64,000 bases of DNA from a virus. The notes below the pieces were generated by a model. That model made no database searches and was not told where the DNA came from. It saw only the letters and a list, made by a program, of their open reading frames with translations. The stretch covers positions 20,827 to 84,826 of IMG/VR virus record IMGVR_UViG_3300044691_000371, one strand, 5' to 3'. This document shows, piece after piece, positions 39,825 to 48,039 of this stretch. The position numbers and the translations under genes were made by a program. Each line of letters opens with the position of its first letter. Position 1 is the stretch's first letter.

Positions 39825-40469
39825 TTAATCTAAATGAAGTGTTTTAATGAACTGATTTAATATTCTATTTCCGCTTTCATCTAAATGCGGATGCAATGCT
39901 CTACTTAATTCAAATATTCTGTTTTGTAAATTTGTAGTTTTGAAATAGTATTTACTAAGCAATGTTGAGGTTTTATCGTTTTTTAATTTATGTAAAAAAG
40001 GTGCTTTTTTTGTTTCAATTACTTCGTTCCCATCAATATAAAGTAAACCGGCGTAAAATGGCATTTCATCTATTTTTAATAGATCTTTGGGGCAAGCGTA
40101 GTAAAATTTATTGGGTAAACATTTGCAAATATTCTTAAAATAAATAGACGAACTATCCCCTAATCCAAAATTATATGTTTCAGGATTGTAAATCCCACCA
40201 TTGCGAATATAGGGCCTAAATGGATATTTTTCTAAAATGTATTCTTTTTTGTGATTTGTAAATAAATGATGTTTATCTGTTTTTTTAAAATCAGCTAAAA
40301 AATCAGAACGACTTATTTTAACCTCAACTTCTACAGCATAATTACTCGTGGAAACGGCAAAAAAATCACATTCCCAATTATACATGTAAGCATTAAATAA
40401 CTTATAGTCGTAATTATGAAAGTGCCGCCTTACTGCCTTTAATATGTCAATACTTTTAATTTCTGACAT
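39825..40469 (-). CDS. MmcB-like PD-(D/E)XK nuclease
   Basis: 214 residues. WECDFFAVSTSNYAVEVEVKISRSDFLADFKKTDKHH has the D-x(n)-ExK nuclease core of MmcB-like DNA-repair nucleases, and KFYYACPKDLL continues it. C-terminal part helical. Probably cleaves damaged or branched DNA; in phages near the recombination block. Confidence 0.65.
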   Translation of the reverse strand: MSEIKSIDILKAVRRHFHNYDYKLFNAYMYNWECDFFAVSTSNYAVEVEVKISRSDFLADFKKTDKHHLFTNHKKEYILEKYPFRPYIRNGGIYNPETYNFGLGDSSSIYFKNICKCLPNKFYYACPKDLLKIDEMPFYAGLLYIDGNEVIETKKAPFLHKLKNDKTSTLLSKYYFKTTNLQNRIFELSRALHPHLDESGNRILNQFIKTLHLD

Positions 40470-40470
40470 A

Positions 40471-41058
40471 TTATTGAGTTACTTTTTGCTTGCTGTAAAG
40501 TTTAGTTAATAGTTCGTCTGCCCATTGAAGTGCTAAATCAGTTCCTTCGCTGCTGTTGTGTAGATTACCTGTAGGTGCGTTCTGAATTAATCCTTGCATT
40601 GCTAACCCGGCTAAATAAAGCCTGTCTTTGTGCCTTTGATCTTCTTTTTCAAAAAGGTTTGTTTCTTTCAAAGGCATTTTAAACCCATTAGGCGAACGAT
40701 CTTGTTTGACAGCCTTCAGGTATTCAAGTATTTCGTTCTGCTGTTCTAAAGCCTTAGTGAAGCCATCTAAAGGTAAGTTTGGTTGCACTGTCTTTTTGCT
40801 TCGCTCTAAGATGTAATTCAACACTGTCAATATTAAGTTTTTATCGACCTGGAATGAAAGCCAATGCCACTTTTTATCTGTTTCAAGGTCAATTATTTTT
40901 AGATCGATTAATGCTTTTTTGATATACTTATTGATCTGAAATTCTTTTATCAGTTCATCGATTGTTAGTTCGCATCCGTCCGAATTTGTAATAAGTGACT
41001 TTAAAAAGTCCTCGTATTTGTCAAGTACTTTCAGCAAAGGTTTTTTCTCGCGTGTCAT
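40471..41058 (-). CDS. Unknown phage protein
   Basis: 195 residues, helical; LKVLDKYEDFLKSLITNS at start, C-terminal LALQWADELLTKLYSK resembling other phage proteins here. The AATCACACA motif directly precedes ATG. Unknown. Confidence 0.6.
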   Translation of the reverse strand: MTREKKPLLKVLDKYEDFLKSLITNSDGCELTIDELIKEFQINKYIKKALIDLKIIDLETDKKWHWLSFQVDKNLILTVLNYILERSKKTVQPNLPLDGFTKALEQQNEILEYLKAVKQDRSPNGFKMPLKETNLFEKEDQRHKDRLYLAGLAMQGLIQNAPTGNLHNSSEGTDLALQWADELLTKLYSKQKVTQ

Positions 41059-41076
41059 GTGTGTGATTATTTTAAA

Positions 41077-41247
41077 TTATTTTATTCGCTTTAATGGCCT
41101 TATAGTTTCCTTTATTTGACCTGCTTTTTTCAATATCAAATAATCACTGCAAACTATCATTCCATTTATCTTGTAGATATTATTTGATCTGCAAATTAGG
41201 CAAACTTCTTTTAGTTGAGTAAATAAATGATTGGTCATCGATTCCAT
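41077..41247 (-). CDS. Small zinc-binding protein
   Basis: 56 residues with CLIC and CSDY; overlaps the upstream gene as TAATGG-type junction. Unknown. Confidence 0.5.
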   Translation of the reverse strand: MESMTNHLFTQLKEVCLICRSNNIYKINGMIVCSDYLILKKAGQIKETIRPLKRIK

Positions 41248-41390
41248 TATTCAGCCTCTCTTTTACAATAATGACATATTTGATATTCAAAATCTATTTC
41301 ATCGTATTCTCTACCACAATGAGGGCAAAATTGGTATCCTTCTTCGTCAAAGTCATCAAAGGATGGGTCTTCTGGTTGATTATTTTTCAT
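41247..41390 (-). CDS. Small zinc-ribbon protein
   Basis: 47 residues with CPHCGREY and CHYCKRE. Unknown. Confidence 0.55.
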   Translation of the reverse strand: MKNNQPEDPSFDDFDEEGYQFCPHCGREYDEIDFEYQICHYCKREAE

Positions 41391-41394
41391 AATT

Positions 41395-41871
41395 TTAAAA
41401 TGCTAATGCTCGTGGTTTAATAAAAGGCTTTATCTGCCATAGGAACGATTCCTTATCCTTAAATGCAAATGATATACCGCCTGCTGCTTTAATGTCCTTA
41501 ATGCGTTTTATTTGTTCATCTGATAGTTCATCTTTCCCGCTTTTTACCTCAAGTTCGGTATGAATCCCGTCATTTCTAAAACCACTTATATCAAGAATAG
41601 TATTTTTTATATTATTCTTTTTATAATTGATATTAACTTCTTCATATTTTATAACTAATGGCTTTCCGGTCGCGTCAAATGCATTAATTACTATTGGCTT
41701 TCGTGTAATCCTTTGAGATGGAAAATTGTTGCTCCTATGGCATATAAATCCGTTTGCATTTAAATAATCAATGCATTCAGAAGTCAAATCGGCTGTAACT
41801 TTTTTGCTCTTTCTAAGCTTTTCGTTTCGGCTTAATTGCTTTGGTGTTTTAAATAGAGTTGACTGTTCCAT
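41395..41871 (-). CDS. VRR-NUC / PD-(D/E)XK nuclease
   Basis: 158 residues. LDISGFRNDGIHTELEVKSGKDELSDEQIKRI carries the D-x(n)-ExK core (D, ELEVK) of VRR-NUC nucleases, with GGISFAFKDKES as the closing strand. Likely resolves or trims recombination/replication DNA. Confidence 0.75.
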   Translation of the reverse strand: MEQSTLFKTPKQLSRNEKLRKSKKVTADLTSECIDYLNANGFICHRSNNFPSQRITRKPIVINAFDATGKPLVIKYEEVNINYKKNNIKNTILDISGFRNDGIHTELEVKSGKDELSDEQIKRIKDIKAAGGISFAFKDKESFLWQIKPFIKPRALAF

Positions 41872-42102
41872 TCATTTTAATTGCTTTAAAAGTTCTTCTA
41901 TTCCTCTACCTGCTTTAATAGATTTCCCATTGAAATATCCTGTAAACGGATAGATAGTATTTTTTTTGCCTTTGAAATTGAAAACTATCTTTTTATCAGT
42001 CGTTTCTAAAATATCAACGTCCGTCAAGGTTGTTAATCGTTCATGGGCATAAGCCATTCTTTTTGGCTCTAATTCTTTCTGCCTTTCAATATTTAATCGC
42101 AT
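41872..42102 (-). CDS. Unknown phage protein
   Basis: 76 residues, beta-rich second half ending GRGIEELLKQLK. Unknown. Confidence 0.5.
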   Translation of the reverse strand: MRLNIERQKELEPKRMAYAHERLTTLTDVDILETTDKKIVFNFKGKKNTIYPFTGYFNGKSIKAGRGIEELLKQLK

Positions 42103-42103
42103 G

Positions 42104-42367
42104 TTAATTTACTTTTAAAAATCTATTTGTCATGTTATCAATAGTCGCAAAAAGCTTGATTTCTTCTGATTGTAAATATTCGTTATAATCAGCTTCTAAA
42201 TCATTTTGATAATCTCTTTGCATTTGTTCATAATGCTTTTTTTCTTCTTCTCTATGGAAATTATCAATAGCATCGTAAACATTCATTTGATAGGTTATTT
42301 CAGCACATTCAATAGGATTGAAACAATCGCGTCCTATTATTCCTCCGCATGATGGGCATGTTCTCAT
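42104..42367 (-). CDS. Zinc-binding, helical protein
   Basis: 87 residues; N-terminal CPSCGGIIGRDCF zinc motif, then long helix with many Glu/Tyr. Unknown. Confidence 0.5.
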   Translation of the reverse strand: MRTCPSCGGIIGRDCFNPIECAEITYQMNVYDAIDNFHREEEKKHYEQMQRDYQNDLEADYNEYLQSEEIKLFATIDNMTNRFLKVN

Positions 42368-42669
42368 TATCCGTAAATCTCCTTTATACGTTTTATGATT
42401 ACTTCTAAATGATGCTTACTTCCTGGTCCTCGTCCGTTTTTAGCCATATCATTAAAGCATTTGTATTCTAAAAACATTGATTGTAATTCTGCAAGATCAG
42501 GCGGTATAACTTTTTCACGTTCTTTCTGAATAGCCCCTTCAACATACCTGTTTGTTATCATTAAGAAGTTATCGCAAAGCTTTTCATTAAGAACGTCTTT
42601 TAATCCTTCGCAAGCGCCTGAAAACTTTTCGTAATCTGAAAGTTCTTCATAGTCTTTAGTTTTTTTCAT
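42367..42669 (-). CDS. Unknown helical protein
   Basis: 100 residues; FSGACEGLKDVLNEKLCDNF and MAKNGRGPGSKHHLEVI. Unknown. Confidence 0.5.
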   Translation of the reverse strand: MKKTKDYEELSDYEKFSGACEGLKDVLNEKLCDNFLMITNRYVEGAIQKEREKVIPPDLAELQSMFLEYKCFNDMAKNGRGPGSKHHLEVIIKRIKEIYG

Positions 42670-43106
42670 TTGAAAAGGTCATTAAAAATATTAAATCCGT
42701 TACCTCTAAAATATTTACAAACTGAACTTAATAGCCTGTCTTTAGGTTCTCCATTTCCACATTTCCAACGGCTATATTCGTCGTAAGTGTCCATTATGAT
42801 TGTGCCTTTAAACCTTACATCAAAAAGAACTGAATACATATAGTCTTTCCCAAAATAGATAGGAAACGTTTTAAAGGTCATTTTTGCGTACGTTTCGCTA
42901 TCGATCAAAATATTTTCATCGCTTTCCATGTCCCGGTAGATTTCCAGTACAAACAAATTTGCTTCCGTATCTTTTTCGCCGATCATTTGAATAAGCCAAT
43001 TTTTAGCTAATTCATTGTCTTCTAAACTTTCGGAATAGTAAAGTTCTTTTATCTTTTTGAAACTATTAGCTTTCGCTTGGTCGGTTGTCTTTTCGGCTAA
43101 TTCCAT
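42666..43106 (-). CDS. Unknown phage protein
   Basis: 146 residues, mixed; KFRGTIIMDTYDEYSRW and two Cys near the end (CGNG, CKYF). Unknown. Confidence 0.55.
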   Translation of the reverse strand: MELAEKTTDQAKANSFKKIKELYYSESLEDNELAKNWLIQMIGEKDTEANLFVLEIYRDMESDENILIDSETYAKMTFKTFPIYFGKDYMYSVLFDVRFKGTIIMDTYDEYSRWKCGNGEPKDRLLSSVCKYFRGNGFNIFNDLFK

Positions 43107-43111
43107 AAAGT

Positions 43112-43414
43112 TTAACTGTTAAATAAGTGCATAAAATCAGGATGCGGTATTGGCCTGTGTTTCGGGTAAACAATCATTTTATATGCCGCAACTCTTTCAG
43201 ATAAATATAATGGCTTATAACACGGTTCAGCGGGTTTAATAGTTACTACCGCGTCTTCATACGGTGTAGCATTAGGCCAATAAACATGCGGTTCAATATC
43301 TTCCGTTTCAAATCCTAACATACATCTCATATTCCCGTTGCCGTTAAATTGTAGAAATTGACAACGTGAACACGATTTAGGCCTTTTCCATTTTAATTCT
43401 ACTTCCCTATGCAT
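43112..43414 (-). CDS. Cys-rich protein, possible metal site
   Basis: 100 residues; CSRCQFLQFNGNGNMRCML with a later Cys (PCYKPLYL) suggests a metal or iron-sulfur site. Unknown. Confidence 0.55.
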   Translation of the reverse strand: MHREVELKWKRPKSCSRCQFLQFNGNGNMRCMLGFETEDIEPHVYWPNATPYEDAVVTIKPAEPCYKPLYLSERVAAYKMIVYPKHRPIPHPDFMHLFNS

Positions 43415-43419
43415 AAAAA

Positions 43420-43478
43420 TAAAAAAGCCTTGTTAAGCTTTTCGGAGGTTGCGCCAATCCGAATAAGCCACAAGGCTA
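43420..43478 (-). terminator. Structured terminator with nested hairpin
   Basis: AGCCTTGT/ACAAGGCT enclose TTCGGA/TCCGAA with the loop TTGGCGCAACC, followed by TTTTTTATT on the minus strand. An upstream GGTTTGCGCC (43519-43510) can pair with the loop, so a pseudoknot or a small RNA is possible. Confidence 0.65.
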
Positions 43479-43542
43479 AAAATGTTTTTTACAAAAGTAC
43501 TATTACTTGGGCGCAAACCTAATAGCAATTTGTTATGTAAAT

Positions 43543-44094
43543 TTACATAGCTAAACGAAGCTGCGGGTTGTCACTCTTATATTTTAGCCATTCATCAGCT
43601 TCGAGCAAAAGAGTATCTAAATGCTCATCTGCCAGGTTTAACAAAGCATAATTAAAACCGCCATCAATAGTTAAGAAATTTATTACAGGACATTTCCAAC
43701 GCGAAATTTTATCATCTGCATTAGTTAATTCGCCTATTATTTGAAATCCTGTCTGATCATCTTTCGTCGTGATTATAACACCTATTACATTAACGTCCAT
43801 AAATGCCGGATGTGTCTCATACAGATGGTTATCAAACCAATCTTTATCAATCAATTTACCAGTTATATCATCTGGCTTAACAAATGCAAAAGATTGTAAA
43901 ATAAAGTGAGTTTTAAATTTATCACGCGCTCTTTCAAAGTCAGCGTGACGGCCTAAATCTGACTTGAAGATGGGTTGCTCCTTTACTACTTCATTTTGGC
44001 CTTGTGGCTGAAATGTTTGTGAAAAGTGAATTATTGTTCTTTCGCCTTTAAAATAAATGGCTGAAATTGTTTTTTTGATTTTGCTCGAATCCAT
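43543..44094 (-). CDS. Unknown phage protein
   Basis: 183 residues, beta-rich (AIYFKGERTIIHFSQTF, VIGVIITTKDDQTGFQII). Unknown; early gene block. Confidence 0.55.
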   Translation of the reverse strand: MDSSKIKKTISAIYFKGERTIIHFSQTFQPQGQNEVVKEQPIFKSDLGRHADFERARDKFKTHFILQSFAFVKPDDITGKLIDKDWFDNHLYETHPAFMDVNVIGVIITTKDDQTGFQIIGELTNADDKISRWKCPVINFLTIDGGFNYALLNLADEHLDTLLLEADEWLKYKSDNPQLRLAM

Positions 44095-44118
44095 GATGGC
44101 TTTTTATTTTTTGTAAAC

Positions 44119-44562
44119 TTAAATAACTTTTTTTAGAAATTTTAATTGAAGTTCTTTTAGATTATATTTTGGATTGGTAGTATAGACGATTGTGTTTTTA
44201 TTGTCCATTAAATTAACTGCAATCTTTTCTTTTAATCCTAAATCCCTATTTTTAAAAACTCGCTTTTTCGGGTCACTTGCGTTTTTATTATTATCAGCCT
44301 TTCTTTCTTTTTTGGCTGATTTAACTTTTTCAGGCTTTATTTTCACTTCTTTTTTGGGTGTAGTAACTATAACAAATGTTTCTTTGGTTTTTACTTTTGC
44401 TTTAGCCTTTTTAGCCCTTGATAGTTCAACCCTTGTTTTAGCGTTTATTTTATCTTGAGGGTTTAAATGGTATCGCACAGTTAATCGTGAACACCCTAAT
44501 GCGTTGGCTATCTGATTGTAGTTTAAGCCCTGATTATGTAAGGCTAATATTTGTTCGCCCAT
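44119..44562 (-). CDS. Helix-turn-helix DNA-binding protein
   Basis: 147 residues. N-terminal ILALHNQGLNYNQIANALGCSRLTVRYHL is a clear HTH of the resolvase/Hin kind, then a very basic Lys-rich linker and a C-terminal helix. Probably a transcription regulator. Confidence 0.75.
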   Translation of the reverse strand: MGEQILALHNQGLNYNQIANALGCSRLTVRYHLNPQDKINAKTRVELSRAKKAKAKVKTKETFVIVTTPKKEVKIKPEKVKSAKKERKADNNKNASDPKKRVFKNRDLGLKEKIAVNLMDNKNTIVYTTNPKYNLKELQLKFLKKVI

Positions 44563-44564
44563 GC

Positions 44565-45848
44565 TTACTTTGTTTCGTCAATAAGTTCGTAACGTAAATC
44601 TCCACAATCCCAGTCAACGCGTTCTATTAAGAGCTGAATTGGCTCTCCAAAACGTTTAGTTCCTTCATCTATAGCCCACTTTTCTACTTCTGCCAAAGAG
44701 TTACGATCTAACATTGAGCAATCGAAGTACAAAGTCTTAACCTCTCCCAAATTAATTGCTGCCAATTTTAAAGCCGCTATGTAAATGCTCGAAGATGATA
44801 ACTGCTCTTTTGTGATAGGCAGCCCGTTAAATAAAATCTGATCGTCTCCAAACTCAAATCCTTCCGGCAAATTCGATTTTTTAATCATTTCAACTTTTTC
44901 AAGTTCAATCGCCTTTACTTTTTTGTCTGCCTCTTTTGCTTTTATGTCAAGCTGTAAAAGGTCTTCTTTAGCCTTGATTGCCTCGTTGTTTTTCTTGATC
45001 TTTTCGTTTTTGTCTTTCGCGTCCTGTAGCTTTTTATTTAGCAATTCGGCAACCTCTTTATCCTTTGGCTTGTTTGCGGCTGTTGATAGCCATTCTTCGC
45101 CCTGTAGAACGCGTTTCTCTAATGTTTTAAGGCTTTCCTTAGCTGTTTTTAAAAGTGTCTCTAATCGCTTTATTTCGGTCTCCTGGGCGGTGACTTGTTT
45201 TTTAAGTTCGGTTACCCCTTTATCAGATGTTTCGTACTTGTGGTTATGTAATTCGATACCCGAAATTTCCATTTGGATAGGTTCAATGTCAATTTCTTTT
45301 ACTGGCAATGATGGATCAATAGGTTTCGGATTAGCCTTTGCATCTTTTAGTTTGCTATTGGCTAATGTCCGGTCTTCGTAAACTATTTTATAACGGTCGT
45401 TAATTTCCGAAAAGTCAAGGCCGGTAACATCTTCCAGTATCTTTTTTTGCTTTTTTGGTTGAGCGTGTAGGAACTCGTCAATGTCAAAACTTGGAGGGAA
45501 AAATCGTCTTGCTATTTCATCAGTAAGCGACATTTTTAATTCTTTGCCTCCCTGGTCTTTGGTTACAAAGATTAATCGTTCGCCTTTCGCCGTTTTGTTA
45601 TTGAACTCCCAAATTAGCTGTTCGCCAGTTGTTAGAGTTAATTCCTGCATTCCTTCTGCTGTTCCTGTTTTCAGGATAACATCAGGCTTAACATTGTTTA
45701 ATCTGTCTATAAGGCTTCGTAAAAAACTTGATTTGCCGGAGTTGTTCGCACCGGTGATTATGCAAGTTTGGCCTGTGGTTCCAAAGTCTGCTTCGAACTC
45801 CGATAAAGCCTTCAAATTAACAACTCGGTTTTTCTGGATTTTTGACAT
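44565..45848 (-). CDS. SMC/SbcC-like ATPase
   Basis: 427 residues. Walker A CIITGANNSGKSSFL (around 30-44), coiled-coil arms over about 165-330 rich in Lys/Glu, C-terminal Walker B-like TLYFDCSMLDRNSLAEVEKW. Shorter than cellular SbcC/RecN; phage forms act in DNA end processing or genome handling. Confidence 0.8.
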   Translation of the reverse strand: MSKIQKNRVVNLKALSEFEADFGTTGQTCIITGANNSGKSSFLRSLIDRLNNVKPDVILKTGTAEGMQELTLTTGEQLIWEFNNKTAKGERLIFVTKDQGGKELKMSLTDEIARRFFPPSFDIDEFLHAQPKKQKKILEDVTGLDFSEINDRYKIVYEDRTLANSKLKDAKANPKPIDPSLPVKEIDIEPIQMEISGIELHNHKYETSDKGVTELKKQVTAQETEIKRLETLLKTAKESLKTLEKRVLQGEEWLSTAANKPKDKEVAELLNKKLQDAKDKNEKIKKNNEAIKAKEDLLQLDIKAKEADKKVKAIELEKVEMIKKSNLPEGFEFGDDQILFNGLPITKEQLSSSSIYIAALKLAAINLGEVKTLYFDCSMLDRNSLAEVEKWAIDEGTKRFGEPIQLLIERVDWDCGDLRYELIDETK

Positions 45849-45879
45849 TGTGTTTTATTGTTTTAAATAATGTGTGATT

Positions 45880-46551
45880 TTAATTATTTGCATTAGCTTC
45901 AATTTCAGCACAACGTTTTATGTCTTCTAACGCTATTTCATTTGTTTCATAAAACCTTGTTGGGCTAACTCTGATATTCTGATTGGATGCGTGATAAATT
46001 TGCATTGCGGCAAATACAGATGAAGTTTTTCTTTCTAAATCGTATCCAACTTCACCTGCTAAATGAACAACCCATCCAGCCCTACAATGGGTTGTGTCGC
46101 ATGTGTGCCAATCAGTCATATCAAAAGCATTTGGCGTTGATGTAACGGCTTCTAAAATTCGTGAATGAATATTTTCTATAACAGGAACTATAAATCCAGC
46201 TTCGCTGATTGTTTCTAATCTTTCATTATTAATGTCTCTTTTGAAATAACAGCCGGAACAGCCGGAACAGCCGGAACAGCCGGAACAGTCGGAACAGTCG
46301 GAACAGCGGGAACAGCCGGAACAGCGGGAACAGTCGGAACAGCCGGAACAGTCGGAACAGTCGGAACAGTCGGAACAGCGGGAACAGCCGGAACAGTCGG
46401 AACAGCCGGAACAGTTCCAACATGCTTTGTTTTTCAAATTCTGTTCTTCGTAATCCGCATATAACTCGGCAAATTCAGGTGCTACCCCGTTGATTTCTTT
46501 ATCTATTCTTGATAAAAATTCGCTATAGGTTTTAAATATTTCAGTTTCCAT
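45880..46551 (-). CDS. Protein with Cys-Ser-x tripeptide repeats
   Basis: 223 residues. Residues 47-100 are 18 copies of C-S-(G/D/R); the flanks are ordinary (PEFAELYADY before; MTDWHTCDTTHCRAGWVVHL after). The family (WHTCxTTHCRAGW core with CSx stretch) recurs in phages and bacteria but the role is unknown; the repeat could form a beta-solenoid or bind metal. See repeat entry. Confidence 0.7.
   Translation of the reverse strand: METEIFKTYSEFLSRIDKEINGVAPEFAELYADYEEQNLKNKACWNCSGCSDCSGCSRCSDCSDCSDCSGCSDCSRCSGCSRCSDCSDCSGCSGCSGCSGCYFKRDINNERLETISEAGFIVPVIENIHSRILEAVTSTPNAFDMTDWHTCDTTHCRAGWVVHLAGEVGYDLERKTSSVFAAMQIYHASNQNIRVSPTRFYETNEIALEDIKRCAEIEANANN
46252..46413 (-). repeat. 18 x 9-bp tandem repeat (coding)
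   Basis: Unit TGT TCC (GGC/GAC/CGC) repeated 18 times without a break. Cys is always TGT and Ser always TCC, so the array expanded recently; variation is confined to the third codon (all ending C). Confidence 0.95.
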
Positions 46552-46586
46552 TATTTTATTTGGTTTTTAAAGTGTGATTTTATTTT

Positions 46587-46799
46587 TTATAAATCCCGGC
46601 TTACTTCATGTCGCCTTTGCTGTAACTCGTTGATTTGGTCGCGTATGTCCTCTATCCGATCTTCTAACATGAAGATTTGGTTTTCGATTTGCTCAATTTC
46701 CATTTCAGCATTCCGGCGTAAGGTTTCCCTTTCCTGTTCGGCGTAGGTTTGTTCTCTATCCCATTCCGAACGCATGTAATCATCATAGCTTTGTTTCAT
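46587..46799 (-). CDS. Coiled-coil protein
   Basis: 70 residues, almost fully helical, Glu/Arg/Gln-rich (QERETLRRNAEMEIEQIENQ). Unknown. Confidence 0.5.
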   Translation of the reverse strand: MKQSYDDYMRSEWDREQTYAEQERETLRRNAEMEIEQIENQIFMLEDRIEDIRDQINELQQRRHEVSRDL

Positions 46800-46817
46800 G
46801 GCTTTTATTTTTTATAA

Positions 46818-46911
46818 ATAGTGAGCATTCATTCCTATAGTTGTACTTCCTACGTTATGGTCTGGTTACATCCGTGCTCCGGAGTCGCATTCCAATATAT
46901 ACGCTCACTAT
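46818..46911 (-). ncRNA. Structured RNA, 94 nt
   Basis: Closed by ATAGTGAGC and GCTCACTAT (9 bp) between 46913 and 46799 genes; inner part GC-richer (CTCCGGAG, GGATGTAACCAGACC). Similar closing stem type as 27662-27707. No ribozyme or riboswitch motif recognised. Confidence 0.55.
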
Positions 46912-46912
46912 T

Positions 46913-47218
46913 TTAATCTTTGTTGTATTTATCGTGGTCTTGAATTTTACCTACAATTTCATTATAAAGTGCTTCAGTCTGTTGCCTATTTAAAGGATTA
47001 TGAATTGAACCGTCACCGTAGATTAAATGAAATGGCATTATCTGACCTTGTTTTTTAAAAATAGCGTTTATGTATTCGGCTGAATATTCTAAAGCAGCGT
47101 CCATTTCTGTTTTACTTAATGAAATTGGCCGTTGCCTTATTCCTGTCGGATATATCGAAGCATTTAATTCACGCAATACCTTTTTGTCTTGTCTGCTAAA
47201 TAATTTTAGTCGTGCCAT
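46913..47218 (-). CDS. Unknown phage protein
   Basis: 101 residues, MARLKLFSRQDKKVLRELNA, ends IQDHDKYNKD. Unknown. Confidence 0.55.
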   Translation of the reverse strand: MARLKLFSRQDKKVLRELNASIYPTGIRQRPISLSKTEMDAALEYSAEYINAIFKKQGQIMPFHLIYGDGSIHNPLNRQQTEALYNEIVGKIQDHDKYNKD

Positions 47219-47220
47219 TT

Positions 47221-47385
47221 TTAATTCTTTAAATAAGTTTCCATTTCTTCAATCAATTCAGTTGGTAAAGTATAATTTGACGTAGTGTGAAATTGATCGC
47301 AAAATATAAATGCCTCTGTAATTCCGTACTCTTTGATTTGTTTTGAGAACTTATGTATTAACCTAGTGTCTATTTGCTTTTTCAT
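47221..47385 (-). CDS. Small protein, unknown
   Basis: 54 residues, HKFSKQIKEYGITEAFIFC then acidic. Driven by 47404-47452 with a shared leader. Unknown. Confidence 0.5.
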   Translation of the reverse strand: MKKQIDTRLIHKFSKQIKEYGITEAFIFCDQFHTTSNYTLPTELIEEMETYLKN

Positions 47386-47403
47386 CTTGATACGTTTTTA
47401 AGT

Positions 47404-47452
47404 TTGTCTTAATTGACAATTCAAAGATAACTATTGTTTTCGTATTTGCAAA
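47404..47452 (-). promoter_or_regulatory. Promoter with operator-like partial palindrome
   Basis: TTTG (47452-47449), 19-base spacer, TATCTTTG (47429-47422); the shared upstream element is present, followed by TTGTC-AATTAA-GACAA (47419-47404), which also follows the 4447 promoter in near-identical form. Confidence 0.8.
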
Positions 47453-47464
47453 CTTTATTTGAAA

Positions 47465-47782
47465 TTATTCATCAAACCAATCATAATTATGCTTTACATA
47501 CTCTTTTATTTCGCTTTCGCGTTTGCTATCAAAAAAGGTATCAAGAGTGATTAATTCGGCTATATCTGTGTTAGTAAAGAAAAGTTCAGGGTAATTATCC
47601 TTTAAAAAATCAAGTGTGCTTTCGGCTCCAAACTCGCCTATAAATCTTCCTATACCTATTGCTTGAAAGTTTTCACTTGATAATAGGTCTTTTTCTTCAA
47701 CCCCTGAAAGATAAACGTTAATGTAACCGCTGCTTCGTGTTGTTGAAATTTGCGCGTCTTGTGCGTCTATGTTTAAATCCAT
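47465..47782 (-). CDS. Unknown phage protein
   Basis: 105 residues, acidic, beta-rich first half, ends VKHNYDWFDE. Unknown. Confidence 0.55.
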   Translation of the reverse strand: MDLNIDAQDAQISTTRSSGYINVYLSGVEEKDLLSSENFQAIGIGRFIGEFGAESTLDFLKDNYPELFFTNTDIAELITLDTFFDSKRESEIKEYVKHNYDWFDE

Positions 47783-47790
47783 TGTTTGAG

Positions 47791-48039
47791 TTATTTAATT
47801 CGTTCACAATTTTCTGGTATCCCCACATATTCAAGTTCAAAAAGTAAATCTTTGGGGTCTTCAATTAAATCAGGTCTATCGGTTGCCCATAATCCTAAAG
47901 TCCATGATAGGTTGTACTGCATTGTTTTGTAATGCTTTTGAATATCGGTCATCGAGGCTAATTCGGTTTCTTCACCGTCTTTATAGTATAGCTTTCCGTC
48001 TTCGCCTTGGATTAGCATTGTGTTGTGGTCTATCTTCAT
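47791..48039 (-). CDS. Small protein, unknown
   Basis: 82 residues, MKIDHNTMLIQGEDGKLYYK; Trp-rich centre. Overlaps the exonuclease gene as ATGA. Unknown. Confidence 0.5.
   Translation of the reverse strand: MKIDHNTMLIQGEDGKLYYKDGEETELASMTDIQKHYKTMQYNLSWTLGLWATDRPDLIEDPKDLLFELEYVGIPENCERIK

Noticed and set aside
45481-45870. Long plus-strand frames opposite the SMC-like gene
   Set aside because: Antisense shadows; Ser/Phe/Leu-rich composition is typical of reverse-complement Lys/Glu-rich coding sequence.
46229-46423. Alternative frame reading Leu-Phe-Arg repeats on the same strand
   Set aside because: It is only a shadow of the Cys-Ser-x repeat in another frame.
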